A DNA stretch of 6,863 nucleotides from Flavobacteriales bacterium (GCA_014239715.1 JAAZYJ010000019.1:1-6863), one strand, 5' to 3'; counted from the stretch's first letter, positions 1 through 6,863 are shown. A program made the numbers and translations. Notes: a model not told the origin generated them from the sequence alone.

Positions 1-859
1 ATGTGCCTGAGCTGAGTGATTTGCTTCCTCCATAGCTGGCGTGTGAGCCACTGTCGTCCCAGTGAATTGTTCCATAGATCGTTTTGTCGTTGAAAGTTCC
101 TCCGCCTATCAGCTCCATGATGTCTATTTCACCGCAATTTGGCCAGCTAACAGTTGTAATGTTGTCTCCCAGCATCCATAATGCCGGCCAAAGTCCTTTT
201 CCGAAGGGTAGTGCTGCCCTGATATCAACCCTGCCATATTTAAAAGAGCGAAGTCCTTGTGTTTTTATTCTGGATGATGTGTAATCTTGTCCATTGTAGC
301 TCTCTTCTTTTGCCGTTATAGTAAGCATACCACTATCAACAACTGCATTTTCAGTGCGGTAGTATTCCAGCTCGTTGTTGCCCCATCCCCAGCTTCCTGT
401 TCCAATGTCGTATGTCCAGTCCGATGAAAGTGAGCTTCCTACGAACTCATCATTCCAAACCAGGGTATAACCCGGATAGCTCATTGGCGTGGTGTAACCG
501 CCTGTTGGTATACCTCCGGCAGAAATTGTGGAGACCGATATGTGAATGGTTTCGGTTTTTTCAATGTAATCCGTATAGGTAGCGTGGGCCCTTGTTGTAA
601 TTGTGTAGGAACCACTCTCGGTATACGTGTAGCTTGCATTTCCGTCATTCGTTTCCACTTCATTTGCATCGCTTCCGTCATAAAAAGTAGTTGTGTAAAA
701 GTTGGCTCCGGTGGCACTGGCCTGAACGTTGACGAGCCCTTCAGTAGCCGTTACGACCGTGGTCAGATCGGTAGGTAAGACCACAGCGGGTTCATCAACC
801 GGTTTATTGCAACCCATCAGTGTTATTGACATGAAAAATAAAAGAATACTGTGGTTCAT
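1..859 (-). CDS. GH16 family endo-beta-1,3-glucanase (laminarinase-type) lipoprotein with N-terminal PKD-like domain, 3' end cut by window edge
   Basis: Partial gene: the first 286 codons are present and the C-terminus lies beyond base 1. Starting at ATG 859, the protein opens with a lipoprotein signal ending in LMGC (Cys17), so it is probably anchored in the outer membrane. Residues about 25-110 form a PKD/Ig-like beta domain (YTYTESGSYTITTRAH). The GH16 catalytic domain then starts with WNDEF (135-139), continues with WGWGNNELEYY (157-167) and WPALWML (224-230), and carries the catalytic motif EIDIME (244-249). In GH16, Glu244 is the expected nucleophile, Asp246 the assisting residue and Glu249 the acid/base. 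The extra residue before the second Glu (beta-bulge form) and the NNELEYY segment fit laminarinases better than lichenases. Family knowledge gives endo-hydrolysis of beta-1,3- or beta-1,3/1,4-glucan; the exact substrate is inference. It is the last visible gene of the minus-strand operon, 53 bases after the PKD lipoprotein. An in-frame ATG at 832 would destroy the signal peptide, so 859 is preferred. Confidence 0.93.
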   Translation of the reverse strand, partial: MNHSILLFFMSITLMGCNKPVDEPAVVLPTDLTTVVTATEGLVNVQASATGANFYTTTFYDGSDANEVETNDGNASYTYTESGSYTITTRAHATYTDYIEKTETIHISVSTISAGGIPTGGYTTPMSYPGYTLVWNDEFVGSSLSSDWTYDIGTGSWGWGNNELEYYRTENAVVDSGMLTITAKEESYNGQDYTSSRIKTQGLRSFKYGRVDIRAALPFGKGLWPALWMLGDNITTVSWPNCGEIDIMELIGGGTFNDKTIYGTIHWDDSGSHASYGGSKSLSSGT

Positions 860-912
860 TTTAAAATATATTTTTTAGGCCGATGATCTGTTTCTGAATA
901 ATTTAAATATCG

Positions 913-1794
913 CTATTCCGGAATTAAGCGGAGGTACCAATGCAATGCGCCATCGTCAGGGCATGAGCAGGCGTGTTTGTATTGAAGCCATAGCTCCGTA
1001 TCCGATATACTAAGGATCTTATAGGTGCTCACTCCTGAATAAAACCCGATAAAAGAGCTGCCAGAAACGGAAATTGTTGTGTCAGCACCTTCGGTGAGTG
1101 TCCAGGATTCGTTCAGCTGGTCCGTATAGGGAGCGGTGTAGTCGTAAAGATTTTCGTACGATCCCGGAAAATCTGCCGCAAGGGTATTGTGGACATATAC
1201 GTCACCGTTGTTGATCATATCATATTCAAACCCTACTAAATGAAATACATAACGATCATCGTACAAGCCACATCCCGGCTTCTCGTTGGCTCCCGCTTGC
1301 CACCATTCCGGAACATTGCCTAATCCACTGATCGGGTCGGGACCCACACCCATATGGCCCGTTGTTGCAGAATCTACATGCCACGTTTTGAAGCCCGGTC
1401 CTGAAGGTCCACCGGTAAGCATGGTGTATATGGGGTTGTTGATCAAGCTTGGGTCATCTACCGCAATCACAATCTCCTGTGAGCTTTCGGCGCTTCCTCC
1501 TTTCGTGAAGATCCGAACTGTTACCATATAAGTTCCTGCATAAGGATAATCACTGGTAACGTTTGAACCTGTCCCTGTCAAGCCATTGTCGAAGTCCCAG
1601 CTCGCCAATAGCTCTGTATTACTGAGAGCGAACTCGATGATGTTGGGATTCGCTGCTGAAGGTGTTGCGGTAAACGTAGCATCTGCTACAGTAGGTGCAG
1701 AACCAAGCTGAGGTCGTTCCTTTCTGCATGAATTCAGCATAGCCACTGCAACCAGCAGGATCAATAACGATTTTAAGGTGATTTGATGTGTCAT
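913..1794 (-). CDS. PKD-domain lipoprotein with Trp-rich C-terminal domain; candidate surface glycan-binding protein (SusE-position)
   Basis: A 293-residue protein. The start at 1794 is chosen because it places a standard lipoprotein signal at the N-terminus (MTHQITLKSLL...LNSC, lipid Cys23). An upstream in-frame ATG at 1830 would add 12 residues and overlap the susD 3' end. Residues about 35-113 are a PKD domain with WDFDNG (66-71) and YPYAGTYMVTV (83-93). Residues about 116-293 form a second domain that I cannot assign to a named family. It is rich in aromatics (W138, W164, W165, W231, W269, W286), has a GHMGVGPD segment (146-153), NEKPGCGLYDDRYVF (170-184), and a CSC pair (276-278) near the end. 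No glycosidase catalytic motif is recognised. It sits directly after susD (11-base gap) and before GH16, the place usually taken by SusE/F-like surface glycan-binding proteins. A role in binding beta-glucan at the cell surface is inferred from position, lipoprotein signal and exposed-type aromatics. An undetected enzymatic role for the C-terminal domain is not excluded. Confidence 0.85.
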   Translation of the reverse strand: MTHQITLKSLLILLVAVAMLNSCRKERPQLGSAPTVADATFTATPSAANPNIIEFALSNTELLASWDFDNGLTGTGSNVTSDYPYAGTYMVTVRIFTKGGSAESSQEIVIAVDDPSLINNPIYTMLTGGPSGPGFKTWHVDSATTGHMGVGPDPISGLGNVPEWWQAGANEKPGCGLYDDRYVFHLVGFEYDMINNGDVYVHNTLAADFPGSYENLYDYTAPYTDQLNESWTLTEGADTTISVSGSSFIGFYSGVSTYKILSISDTELWLQYKHACSCPDDGALHWYLRLIPE

Positions 1795-1805
1795 TTTAGC
1801 TGAGT

Positions 1806-3278
1806 TTAATATCCGTTGTTTTGTGACCAATTGCCACCGGTAAGGTCAATTTCTACCTGAGGTATTGGAAACAATTCGTTCTTGTTGGTTTGGAATCCAT
1901 CAATATGGACGGATGCCTGCCCGGTTCTCACCAGATCAAAGAATCGATGTCCTTCGCATGCGAGCTCCAGTCTTCGTTCAGTCCAGATGTCCTGAACGGA
2001 CGCAAGTGTTACGTTGGGCATTCCTGCTCGGGTTCTTACCTCATTTACAAATCCTTCTGCAGTACCCGTGTTTCCGCTCTGGTAATGTGCTTCGGCTGCC
2101 ATTAATAAGACATCTGCGTAACGGATCATTCGATAGTTAACCGGACTGGTCAGGTCATTGTCCGGAAGTCCGATCTCTCCTTGACGTTTAATGTATTTGT
2201 TGTTGTAATAACCGGTATGACCTCCAGCCCCAATTGCGTAGGTTATGTCTGCGGGGTTGGCCTGAACTGCAATAAAAGCATCAATATCTAGGATGGTAAG
2301 GTCCCTTCTTGGGTCTGAAGGGTCAAAGGCATCGTAAAGATCCTGTGTTGGTAAATTGTAGCTGTTTCCATCTCCGCAAACAGGTCCGTTGTATTGTCTT
2401 ATGCCTTGGAACCCTGGTCCAGCATAACCCTCAAGACAGCTAAGACATCCATAGCTGCCTCCTTCAAGTCCGGAATATTCCACGTCAAAAATGGTTTCAC
2501 TATGGCCTTCATTCGCCACACTGAACAGGTCTGCATAATCTGATATTAAACTGTACGACCCTGAAGCAATGACATTGTCAAATTGCTCAGCTGCTTCTGT
2601 AAATTTGTTTTGATAAAGGAAAACTTTACCAAGGATTGCCTGGGCAGCTCCTTTTGTAGCTCTTCCTTTTATTGATGTTGTTGTGCTCAGAACCGAAATT
2701 GCATCCTGCAGGTCGCTCTCTATTTGGGCGTAAACTTCAGAAGCAGGGGCTCGTGGCGTCTGTATGGCTTCGTCCGCTCCAAGTCGCTTGTCTACGATCA
2801 ATGGCACATCGCCAAAGAACTTGACCAGGTCGAAATAATAAAGTGCTCTGAGAAATCTGGCCTCGCTAAGAATTACACCTTTACCTGTAAAATCGATGTT
2901 GTCTTTGTTTTCAAGAATAAAGTTGGCTCTACTTATTCCGGCATAGTTCCAGCGGAAAATATTTCTTAATTCTGTGTTAACACCTCCATGGGTCATCAGG
3001 TCGATCTGATGCAATCCCTCCGTGTCATTAACACTTTCACCCCCTGCAATGGTGTTGTCGGATGCGATCTCGCCGATCCACACCGAATATATTGAGCAGG
3101 CCTGAAGCAGATCGTACGCGCCGGTAAGTGCCATTTCGTAGTCCGCAGGCGTATTAAAATAATTTTCTGCATCCTGAGTATATGCGGGATCAACATCCAG
3201 GAACTTCTTACACCCCTGAAATACAATGACAGAGGTCAGTACAGATATAAAAATTGTTGGTGCAATTATTTTTTTCAT
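1806..3278 (-). CDS. susD-like: SusD/RagB-family outer-membrane glycan-binding lipoprotein
   Basis: A 490-residue SusD homologue of normal length. The N-terminus MKKIIAPTIF...VFQGC is a lipoprotein signal (lipid Cys23), followed by the usual KKFLDVDP opening. Alpha-helical TPR-like core segments include ARFLRALYYFDLVKFFGDVP (140-159) and RYADVLLMAAEAHYQSG (386-402). The C-terminal RagB region has ERRLELACEGHRFFDLVRTG (434-453), FPIPQVEIDL (470-479) and the terminal NNGY. Family members sit as a lid on SusC and capture glycan chains outside the outer membrane. ATG 3278 is chosen; a GTG one codon upstream (3281) is possible but unlikely in this phylum. The start lies 4 bases after the susC stop, consistent with coupled translation. 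One oddity is a glycine-rich loop (about 270-305) holding three cysteines (C278, C281, C301), described under findings. The ligand is inferred to be laminarin-like from the neighbouring enzymes; SusD sequence alone does not show it. Confidence 0.97.
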   Translation of the reverse strand: MKKIIAPTIFISVLTSVIVFQGCKKFLDVDPAYTQDAENYFNTPADYEMALTGAYDLLQACSIYSVWIGEIASDNTIAGGESVNDTEGLHQIDLMTHGGVNTELRNIFRWNYAGISRANFILENKDNIDFTGKGVILSEARFLRALYYFDLVKFFGDVPLIVDKRLGADEAIQTPRAPASEVYAQIESDLQDAISVLSTTTSIKGRATKGAAQAILGKVFLYQNKFTEAAEQFDNVIASGSYSLISDYADLFSVANEGHSETIFDVEYSGLEGGSYGCLSCLEGYAGPGFQGIRQYNGPVCGDGNSYNLPTQDLYDAFDPSDPRRDLTILDIDAFIAVQANPADITYAIGAGGHTGYYNNKYIKRQGEIGLPDNDLTSPVNYRMIRYADVLLMAAEAHYQSGNTGTAEGFVNEVRTRAGMPNVTLASVQDIWTERRLELACEGHRFFDLVRTGQASVHIDGFQTNKNELFPIPQVEIDLTGGNWSQNNGY

Positions 3279-3282
3279 CACA

Positions 3283-6200
3283 TTAAAATTTTACGGTCAA
3301 TCCGCCCATTATGGTTCGTGCCTGAGGGTAAAATCCATAATCAACCCCGGCTGAAAGTGTTCCTGCCGTGGGTCCGATATCCGGATCAAAACCCTGGTAT
3401 TTTGTAAGTGTGACCAAATTGTTGGCTGAAACATACAGCCTGAACGATTCAACCTTCAGCTTTTCTGTAAATTTTTTAGGAATGGTATAGCCCAATTGAA
3501 TATTCCGCAACCGGATAAATGAGCCATCTTCAACATAGTAGTCCGATAAAACTGTATTTCTTGTAGCATCTGTTGTAACTCTGGGAACAGTTGTTGAAGT
3601 TCCGGGGCCAACCCATCTGTCGATCATATAGGCCATCTGATTGGCGTAGGGTTGGTTCCTTTCAAAATTTCGTATGATCTCCTGGCCATAGGTTGCGTAG
3701 ATGTTCGATGAAAAGTCAAATCCTTTGAACCGCATATTTAAGGCAAGGCCCATGGTGAAATCGGGTATAGCAGATCCTATCATGGTCCTGTCTGAGTCGT
3801 CATTAAAGCTGATCACGCCATCTCCGTTTTGATCAACAAAGATCAGGTCTCCTGGTTGAGCGCCTTCCTGGTAAACCGTTGCGGCATCTATTTCTTCCTG
3901 CGTTTGGTATATACCATTGGTTTGGAAACCATGAAAGTAACCTATTGGATAGTTTTCCTCGAATCTGGTAGCTACATTTCCACCTACTCCGAAATAAGCG
4001 CCAGGCAGATAGTCCACGCCTTCAGGTACACTTGTTACTTTGTTGTTGACCATTGTAAAGTTCAGGTTGGCCCCCAGGGTAAATGCTTTTGAAGGATCCG
4101 TAGAATAACCCAGCTCAAGTTCAAGTCCTTTATTGGATACATCACCTGCATTGACGATGGGTGGGTAGCCACCTGGGCCATAAGATCCGATGATCGCTGA
4201 TACATCCGGTTGAAATAAAAGGTCAAATGTGTTCTTGATAAAATAATTTACGGTGAAGTCGATCTTGCGTAACAGGGTCATATCGATACCTGCATTGAAT
4301 TGACGGGTTGTCTCCCATTTCAGGTCAGGATTTCCGGCCCTTCCAATAGCAACTCCGGTTGTAATAACATCGTCAAATACGTAAACACCCTCGCCATTTA
4401 ACAATGCTCGATAGGCGAAATTAGAGATCTGGTCGTTGCCTGAAACACCATAGCTCAAACGCAGCTTCAGAAAATCAATGAACGACACGTTGTAAAAGGA
4501 TTCGTCGGAAATCAACCATGCAGCCGAAGCAGTAGGGAAAAATCCGTATCGTTTATTTGGTCCGAACTTGCTGGATCCATCCCTTCGAACGATTGCAGAG
4601 ATCAAATACCGGGAGTCATAACCATACTCAAGTCTTAAAAAGCTGGATAACAGTCTTTCTGTGAACTCCCAGGATCCGGTTCCATTCAGGTATCCACCCG
4701 CCGCTGTGTTGGCTGAAATATCAGCGTATTCAATTGAGTTGTTCGGAATGTTAAATGCCGTTCCGCTTAAAGCTTCACCTTTCCGGTGAAATGCAGATAC
4801 GCCAAGAGTTCCTTTAACTTTATGAATGTCTTTGAATGTGTTCTCGTAATTCAAGTAGCTTTCGTAGGTAAGGTCAAGATAAGTAGCTCGTTGCTCGTAA
4901 ACACTTGCTCCTCTTTCTATAAAGACACCATCTCCGATCTCAACCAGTGTGGGATCAAGGTCTTCGTTCAAAGCGGTATTTGCATATTTTCCGGTGCCAT
5001 ACCAGGCAAGCGGTGAAAAGACCTTGGAATCCACAATTGCATAATTGTAATTGAATCGATTCGTGAAGGAGAATTGGTCATTGATCGAGTAAACCAATTC
5101 TTCTTTACCTACAAACTTGTTGGCCCAGTTGTAATTGAAGGTGTTTTCGATCTGCGCCACAGGATTGATAATATCACTTACTTCTTCCAAATAGCTGTAG
5201 TTTCCGTTTGGAGTTCTCACAGGCTCGTTCGGAAAAGCATTGATCGTGTTGTATAGTACGGAACCTATTCCGTTTTCCGGAAGTCCCGTTCGATAATCAT
5301 GGGAAAAGAGCAAAACGGAGTTTAACTTTAGCTTTTTAGCGAGATCCGTGCTTAAGTTAAGTCGTCCGTTGTAACGCGAAAACTTAGCTTTGTCTCCACC
5401 TACAATTCCATCTTGTGAAAAATAGGTCAGACCCAATGAATATTTTGTGGCCTGAGAACCACCGCTGATACTTACGCCATAGCTTTCCACAGGTGCAGCT
5501 TGAAAAATGGTGTCTTGCCAGTTGGTGCCGACTCCTAAATCTGTATTGTTAAAAGGCATGGCATCATTTCCCGCAGCAAACATCTCATTTTTTATTACCG
5601 CGTATTCATTGGCATTCAATAGCTCCAGCTTTCTTGCGGTTTGCTGTACGCCATAATAGCTATTGAATTCAATTCTGGGTTTCGTATTGAGCTGCCCATT
5701 TTTTGTCTCAACGATAATTACACCATTGGCTGCTCTAACTCCATATATTCCTGCCGTTGCATCTTTCAATACATTCACAGATTTGATATCCGATGGATTC
5801 AGTGCGTTCAGGCCTTCAGAGTCATATACGACACCGTCAACTAAGATCAGTGGGTCATTGTCACCGAATGTTGAAAGTCCGCGGATCCTGATACTGGAAG
5901 ACCCTCCCGGAGAACCCGAATTCGTATTAATGGACACACCGGCAATTTGACCTTGTAATGCCTGATCCATTCTTGAAAGATGAAGTTTTTCGATGTCTTC
6001 ACCTTTTACCCTTGCCGTTGCACCTGTAAGTTCTTTGTATTTGGTACTCCCATAACCAACAACAACTAATTCGTCCAGCGCAGAGGAGATGGGCTCGAGC
6101 ATAATATCAATCGAAGTTCTGTTCGCAACAATGACTGATTTTTCCTCAAAACCGAAAAAGGAGAACGTAAGGACCAGATTGGAATCATTTTCAGTAGTTA

Positions 6201-6387
6201 AAGAGTAGATCCCGTTTGTGTCAGTCGAGGCTCCTGTACTCGAACCTTTGACCATAACAGTTACTCCCGGAAAGGGGTCGTTGTTCTCGTCAGTTACTTT
6301 TCCGCTTATATTTATGGTTTGTGCTTTTAATGAGAAACTACAAATCAGGAAGAGAAAAAGAAAAAGAAACGTAACTAAATTTTTCAT
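3283..6387 (-). CDS. susC-like: SusC/RagA-family TonB-linked outer-membrane transporter
   Basis: A complete 1034-residue transporter, typical length for SusC proteins without an N-terminal STN signalling domain. Residues 1-22 are a Sec signal peptide ending LKA before Q23. Residues about 26-99 are a CarboxypepD-regulatory-like (DUF4480-type) beta domain beginning ISGKVTDENNDPFPGVTV. A TonB-box-like DELVVVGYG follows (105-113). The plug domain (about 118-231) has QALQGQIAGVSI (142-153), SSIRIRG (164-170), DPLILVDGV (178-186) and the SusC/RagA signature LKDATAGIYGVRAANG (207-222). The rest is the 22-strand-type beta barrel, ending in VKF with a terminal Phe as outer-membrane barrels usually do. 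A DQNGDGVISFNDD segment in the C-terminal third is common in this family and resembles a calcium-binding loop. With SusD it imports oligosaccharides into the periplasm using TonB-ExbBD energy. It is the first gene of the minus-strand operon. Lack of an STN domain argues against control by an anti-sigma/ECF trans-envelope relay through this transporter; the regulator is outside the window. Confidence 0.98.
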   Translation of the reverse strand: MKNLVTFLFLFLFLICSFSLKAQTINISGKVTDENNDPFPGVTVMVKGSSTGASTDTNGIYSLTTENDSNLVLTFSFFGFEEKSVIVANRTSIDIMLEPISSALDELVVVGYGSTKYKELTGATARVKGEDIEKLHLSRMDQALQGQIAGVSINTNSGSPGGSSSIRIRGLSTFGDNDPLILVDGVVYDSEGLNALNPSDIKSVNVLKDATAGIYGVRAANGVIIVETKNGQLNTKPRIEFNSYYGVQQTARKLELLNANEYAVIKNEMFAAGNDAMPFNNTDLGVGTNWQDTIFQAAPVESYGVSISGGSQATKYSLGLTYFSQDGIVGGDKAKFSRYNGRLNLSTDLAKKLKLNSVLLFSHDYRTGLPENGIGSVLYNTINAFPNEPVRTPNGNYSYLEEVSDIINPVAQIENTFNYNWANKFVGKEELVYSINDQFSFTNRFNYNYAIVDSKVFSPLAWYGTGKYANTALNEDLDPTLVEIGDGVFIERGASVYEQRATYLDLTYESYLNYENTFKDIHKVKGTLGVSAFHRKGEALSGTAFNIPNNSIEYADISANTAAGGYLNGTGSWEFTERLLSSFLRLEYGYDSRYLISAIVRRDGSSKFGPNKRYGFFPTASAAWLISDESFYNVSFIDFLKLRLSYGVSGNDQISNFAYRALLNGEGVYVFDDVITTGVAIGRAGNPDLKWETTRQFNAGIDMTLLRKIDFTVNYFIKNTFDLLFQPDVSAIIGSYGPGGYPPIVNAGDVSNKGLELELGYSTDPSKAFTLGANLNFTMVNNKVTSVPEGVDYLPGAYFGVGGNVATRFEENYPIGYFHGFQTNGIYQTQEEIDAATVYQEGAQPGDLIFVDQNGDGVISFNDDSDRTMIGSAIPDFTMGLALNMRFKGFDFSSNIYATYGQEIIRNFERNQPYANQMAYMIDRWVGPGTSTTVPRVTTDATRNTVLSDYYVEDGSFIRLRNIQLGYTIPKKFTEKLKVESFRLYVSANNLVTLTKYQGFDPDIGPTAGTLSAGVDYGFYPQARTIMGGLTVKF

Positions 6388-6409
6388 AGATTTTGCAATT
6401 AGACGAATT

Positions 6410-6441
6410 CAAAACTAGTTAAAATAACTATATTGTACAAA
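6410..6441 (-). promoter_or_regulatory. Predicted Bacteroidota sigma-ABfr-type promoter for the susC operon
   Basis: Read on the minus strand there is TTTG (6441-6438), a 20-base spacer, then TAGTTTTG (6417-6410). The second element matches the Bacteroidota -7 consensus TAnnTTTG exactly, and the first matches the -33 TTTG box. Transcription would begin near 6403, giving a leader of about 15-17 bases before the susC ATG at 6387. Both the match and the position just upstream of the operon are seen in the sequence; activity is inferred. The AT-rich context raises the chance of coincidental matches. Confidence 0.55.
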
Positions 6442-6459
6442 TTACAAGAAGTATTTTAA
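6432..6459 (+). promoter_or_regulatory. Possible weak promoter toward the GH3 gene
   Basis: ATTG (6432-6435) is followed after 16 bases by TATTTTAA (6452-6459), a partial match to TAnnTTTG. Another alignment uses TAATTAGT at 6457-6464 with a 21-base spacer. The -33 box abuts the opposite-facing TTTG of the susC promoter. Spacing and consensus are poorer than for the susC side. A promoter must lie somewhere in this gap because the GH3 gene has no upstream co-directional gene in the window, but this exact placement is tentative. Confidence 0.22.
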
Positions 6460-6533
6460 TTAGTATACCTATTAAATATACAATGATAAAATTGAATTTG
6501 GTTTTACTTGACATAAAACAGAGTATAGGAGGC

Positions 6534-6863
6534 GTGAAAAAGGCATTATATCTAACAATAATCGGGTCCTGCATGTTGGCAGTGTATTCGTGCAACACCA
6601 TTTCTTCGAACAAGATTTCGGACCCTGAGGAGGATACGTTTGATTACGGAGAGGAGATAGAGACCATTATTTCCAAAATGTCGATCGAGGAGAAGGTAGG
6701 GCAGATGACACAAATCAATCTCGATGTTATTTCGGTTGGTAAGATCTTTGACCTGGCTGAACCGCATTCGATCCATATCGGCAAGCTCGATTCTGCGATC
6801 AACCATTACTTTGTGGGTTCCGTTTTAAATGTCGGTGGGCACGCGTATTCCAGGGAGCATTGG
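6534..6863 (+). CDS. GH3 family beta-glucosidase-type lipoprotein, N-terminal fragment (cut by right window edge)
   Basis: The first 110 codons of a gene that continues past base 6863. From GTG 6534 the protein begins with KKALYLTIIGSCMLAVYSC, a lipoprotein-like signal with lipid Cys20. After a short acidic linker comes the start of a GH3 N-terminal TIM-barrel: IETIISKMSIEEKVGQMTQINLD (42-64; the EEKVGQM turn is a GH3 hallmark), then VGSVLNVGGHAYSREHW (94-110). Catalytic Asp and Glu lie further downstream and are not visible. GH3 enzymes of this type usually release glucose from the non-reducing ends of beta-glucans or cello/laminari-oligosaccharides. The start is uncertain: an in-frame ATG at 6483 would add 17 residues (MIKLNLVLLDIKQSIGG), but those bases are AT-rich like intergenic DNA and would lengthen the signal n-region abnormally. 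AGGAGG at 6527-6532 sits only one base before the GTG, too close for normal Shine-Dalgarno spacing. It diverges from the susC operon and probably works on the same substrate. Confidence 0.9.
   Translation, partial: MKKALYLTIIGSCMLAVYSCNTISSNKISDPEEDTFDYGEEIETIISKMSIEEKVGQMTQINLDVISVGKIFDLAEPHSIHIGKLDSAINHYFVGSVLNVGGHAYSREHW

Noticed and set aside
860..912. Internal promoter or terminator between the PKD lipoprotein and GH16
   Set aside because: No stable hairpin with a T-run is visible. The nearest TAnnTTTG-like match (TATATTTT on the minus strand) directly abuts the GH16 ATG, so it could not serve as a promoter for it. The gap is read as an ordinary intra-operon space.
1286..1531. Plus-strand open frames lying opposite the PKD, susD and susC genes (for example here, 1865-2140, 3829-4092, 5663-5950)
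   Set aside because: They are antisense shadows of well-supported genes, give no recognisable domain and have compositionally odd proteins.
1795..1830. Longer form of the PKD lipoprotein starting at ATG 1830
   Set aside because: It overlaps the end of susD by 25 bases and puts 12 polar residues before an otherwise normal lipoprotein signal that starts at 1794.
3279..3281. GTG as the start of the SusD gene
   Set aside because: It adds only one residue before an ATG, and ATG is much the commoner start in Bacteroidota.
6508..6529. TTGACA at 6508-6513 followed by TATAGG at 6524-6529 as a sigma70-type promoter for GH3
   Set aside because: The spacer is only 10 bases, too short for a working -35/-10 pair, and this phylum uses a different consensus.
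6428..6806. Minus-strand open frames over the GH3 5' end and the intergenic region
   Set aside because: The plus-strand frame encodes a clear GH3 N-terminus here, and the antisense products show no family features.

Overview
The window is part of a polysaccharide utilisation locus (PUL) from a member of the Bacteroidota. The evidence is an adjacent SusC-like TonB-dependent transporter and SusD-like lipoprotein, a PKD-containing lipoprotein, a GH16 endoglucanase lipoprotein, and a divergent GH3 gene. Also typical of the phylum are lipoprotein signals on four of the five products, A/T-rich translation starts, and a TAnnTTTG-type promoter. The base composition and the gene set resemble marine or environmental Flavobacteriia/Cytophagia-type lineages more than gut Bacteroides, but the genus cannot be read from this sequence.

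Layout. On the minus strand, read from right to left, there are four genes: susC-like transporter (6387-3283), susD-like glycan-binding lipoprotein (3278-1806), a PKD-domain lipoprotein with a C-terminal domain I cannot assign (1794-913), and a GH16 laminarinase-type enzyme (859 to beyond base 1). The gaps are 4, 11 and 53 bases, so they look like one operon. On the plus strand, facing away, a GH3 beta-glucosidase-type lipoprotein starts near 6534 (or 6483) and runs off the right edge. The short AT-rich region 6388-6533 must hold the promoters for both directions. No regulator, RNA gene, mobile element or CRISPR array is visible.

How the parts fit. By analogy with characterised PULs, GH16 would cut a beta-1,3-glucan of the laminarin type at or near the cell surface. 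SusD and the PKD lipoprotein would hold the glycan, SusC would import the oligosaccharides through the outer membrane using TonB energy, and GH3 would release glucose from them. The substrate is inferred from the GH16 motif pattern plus the GH3 partner and is not proven. The least described part is the roughly 175-residue tryptophan-rich C-terminal domain of the PKD protein.
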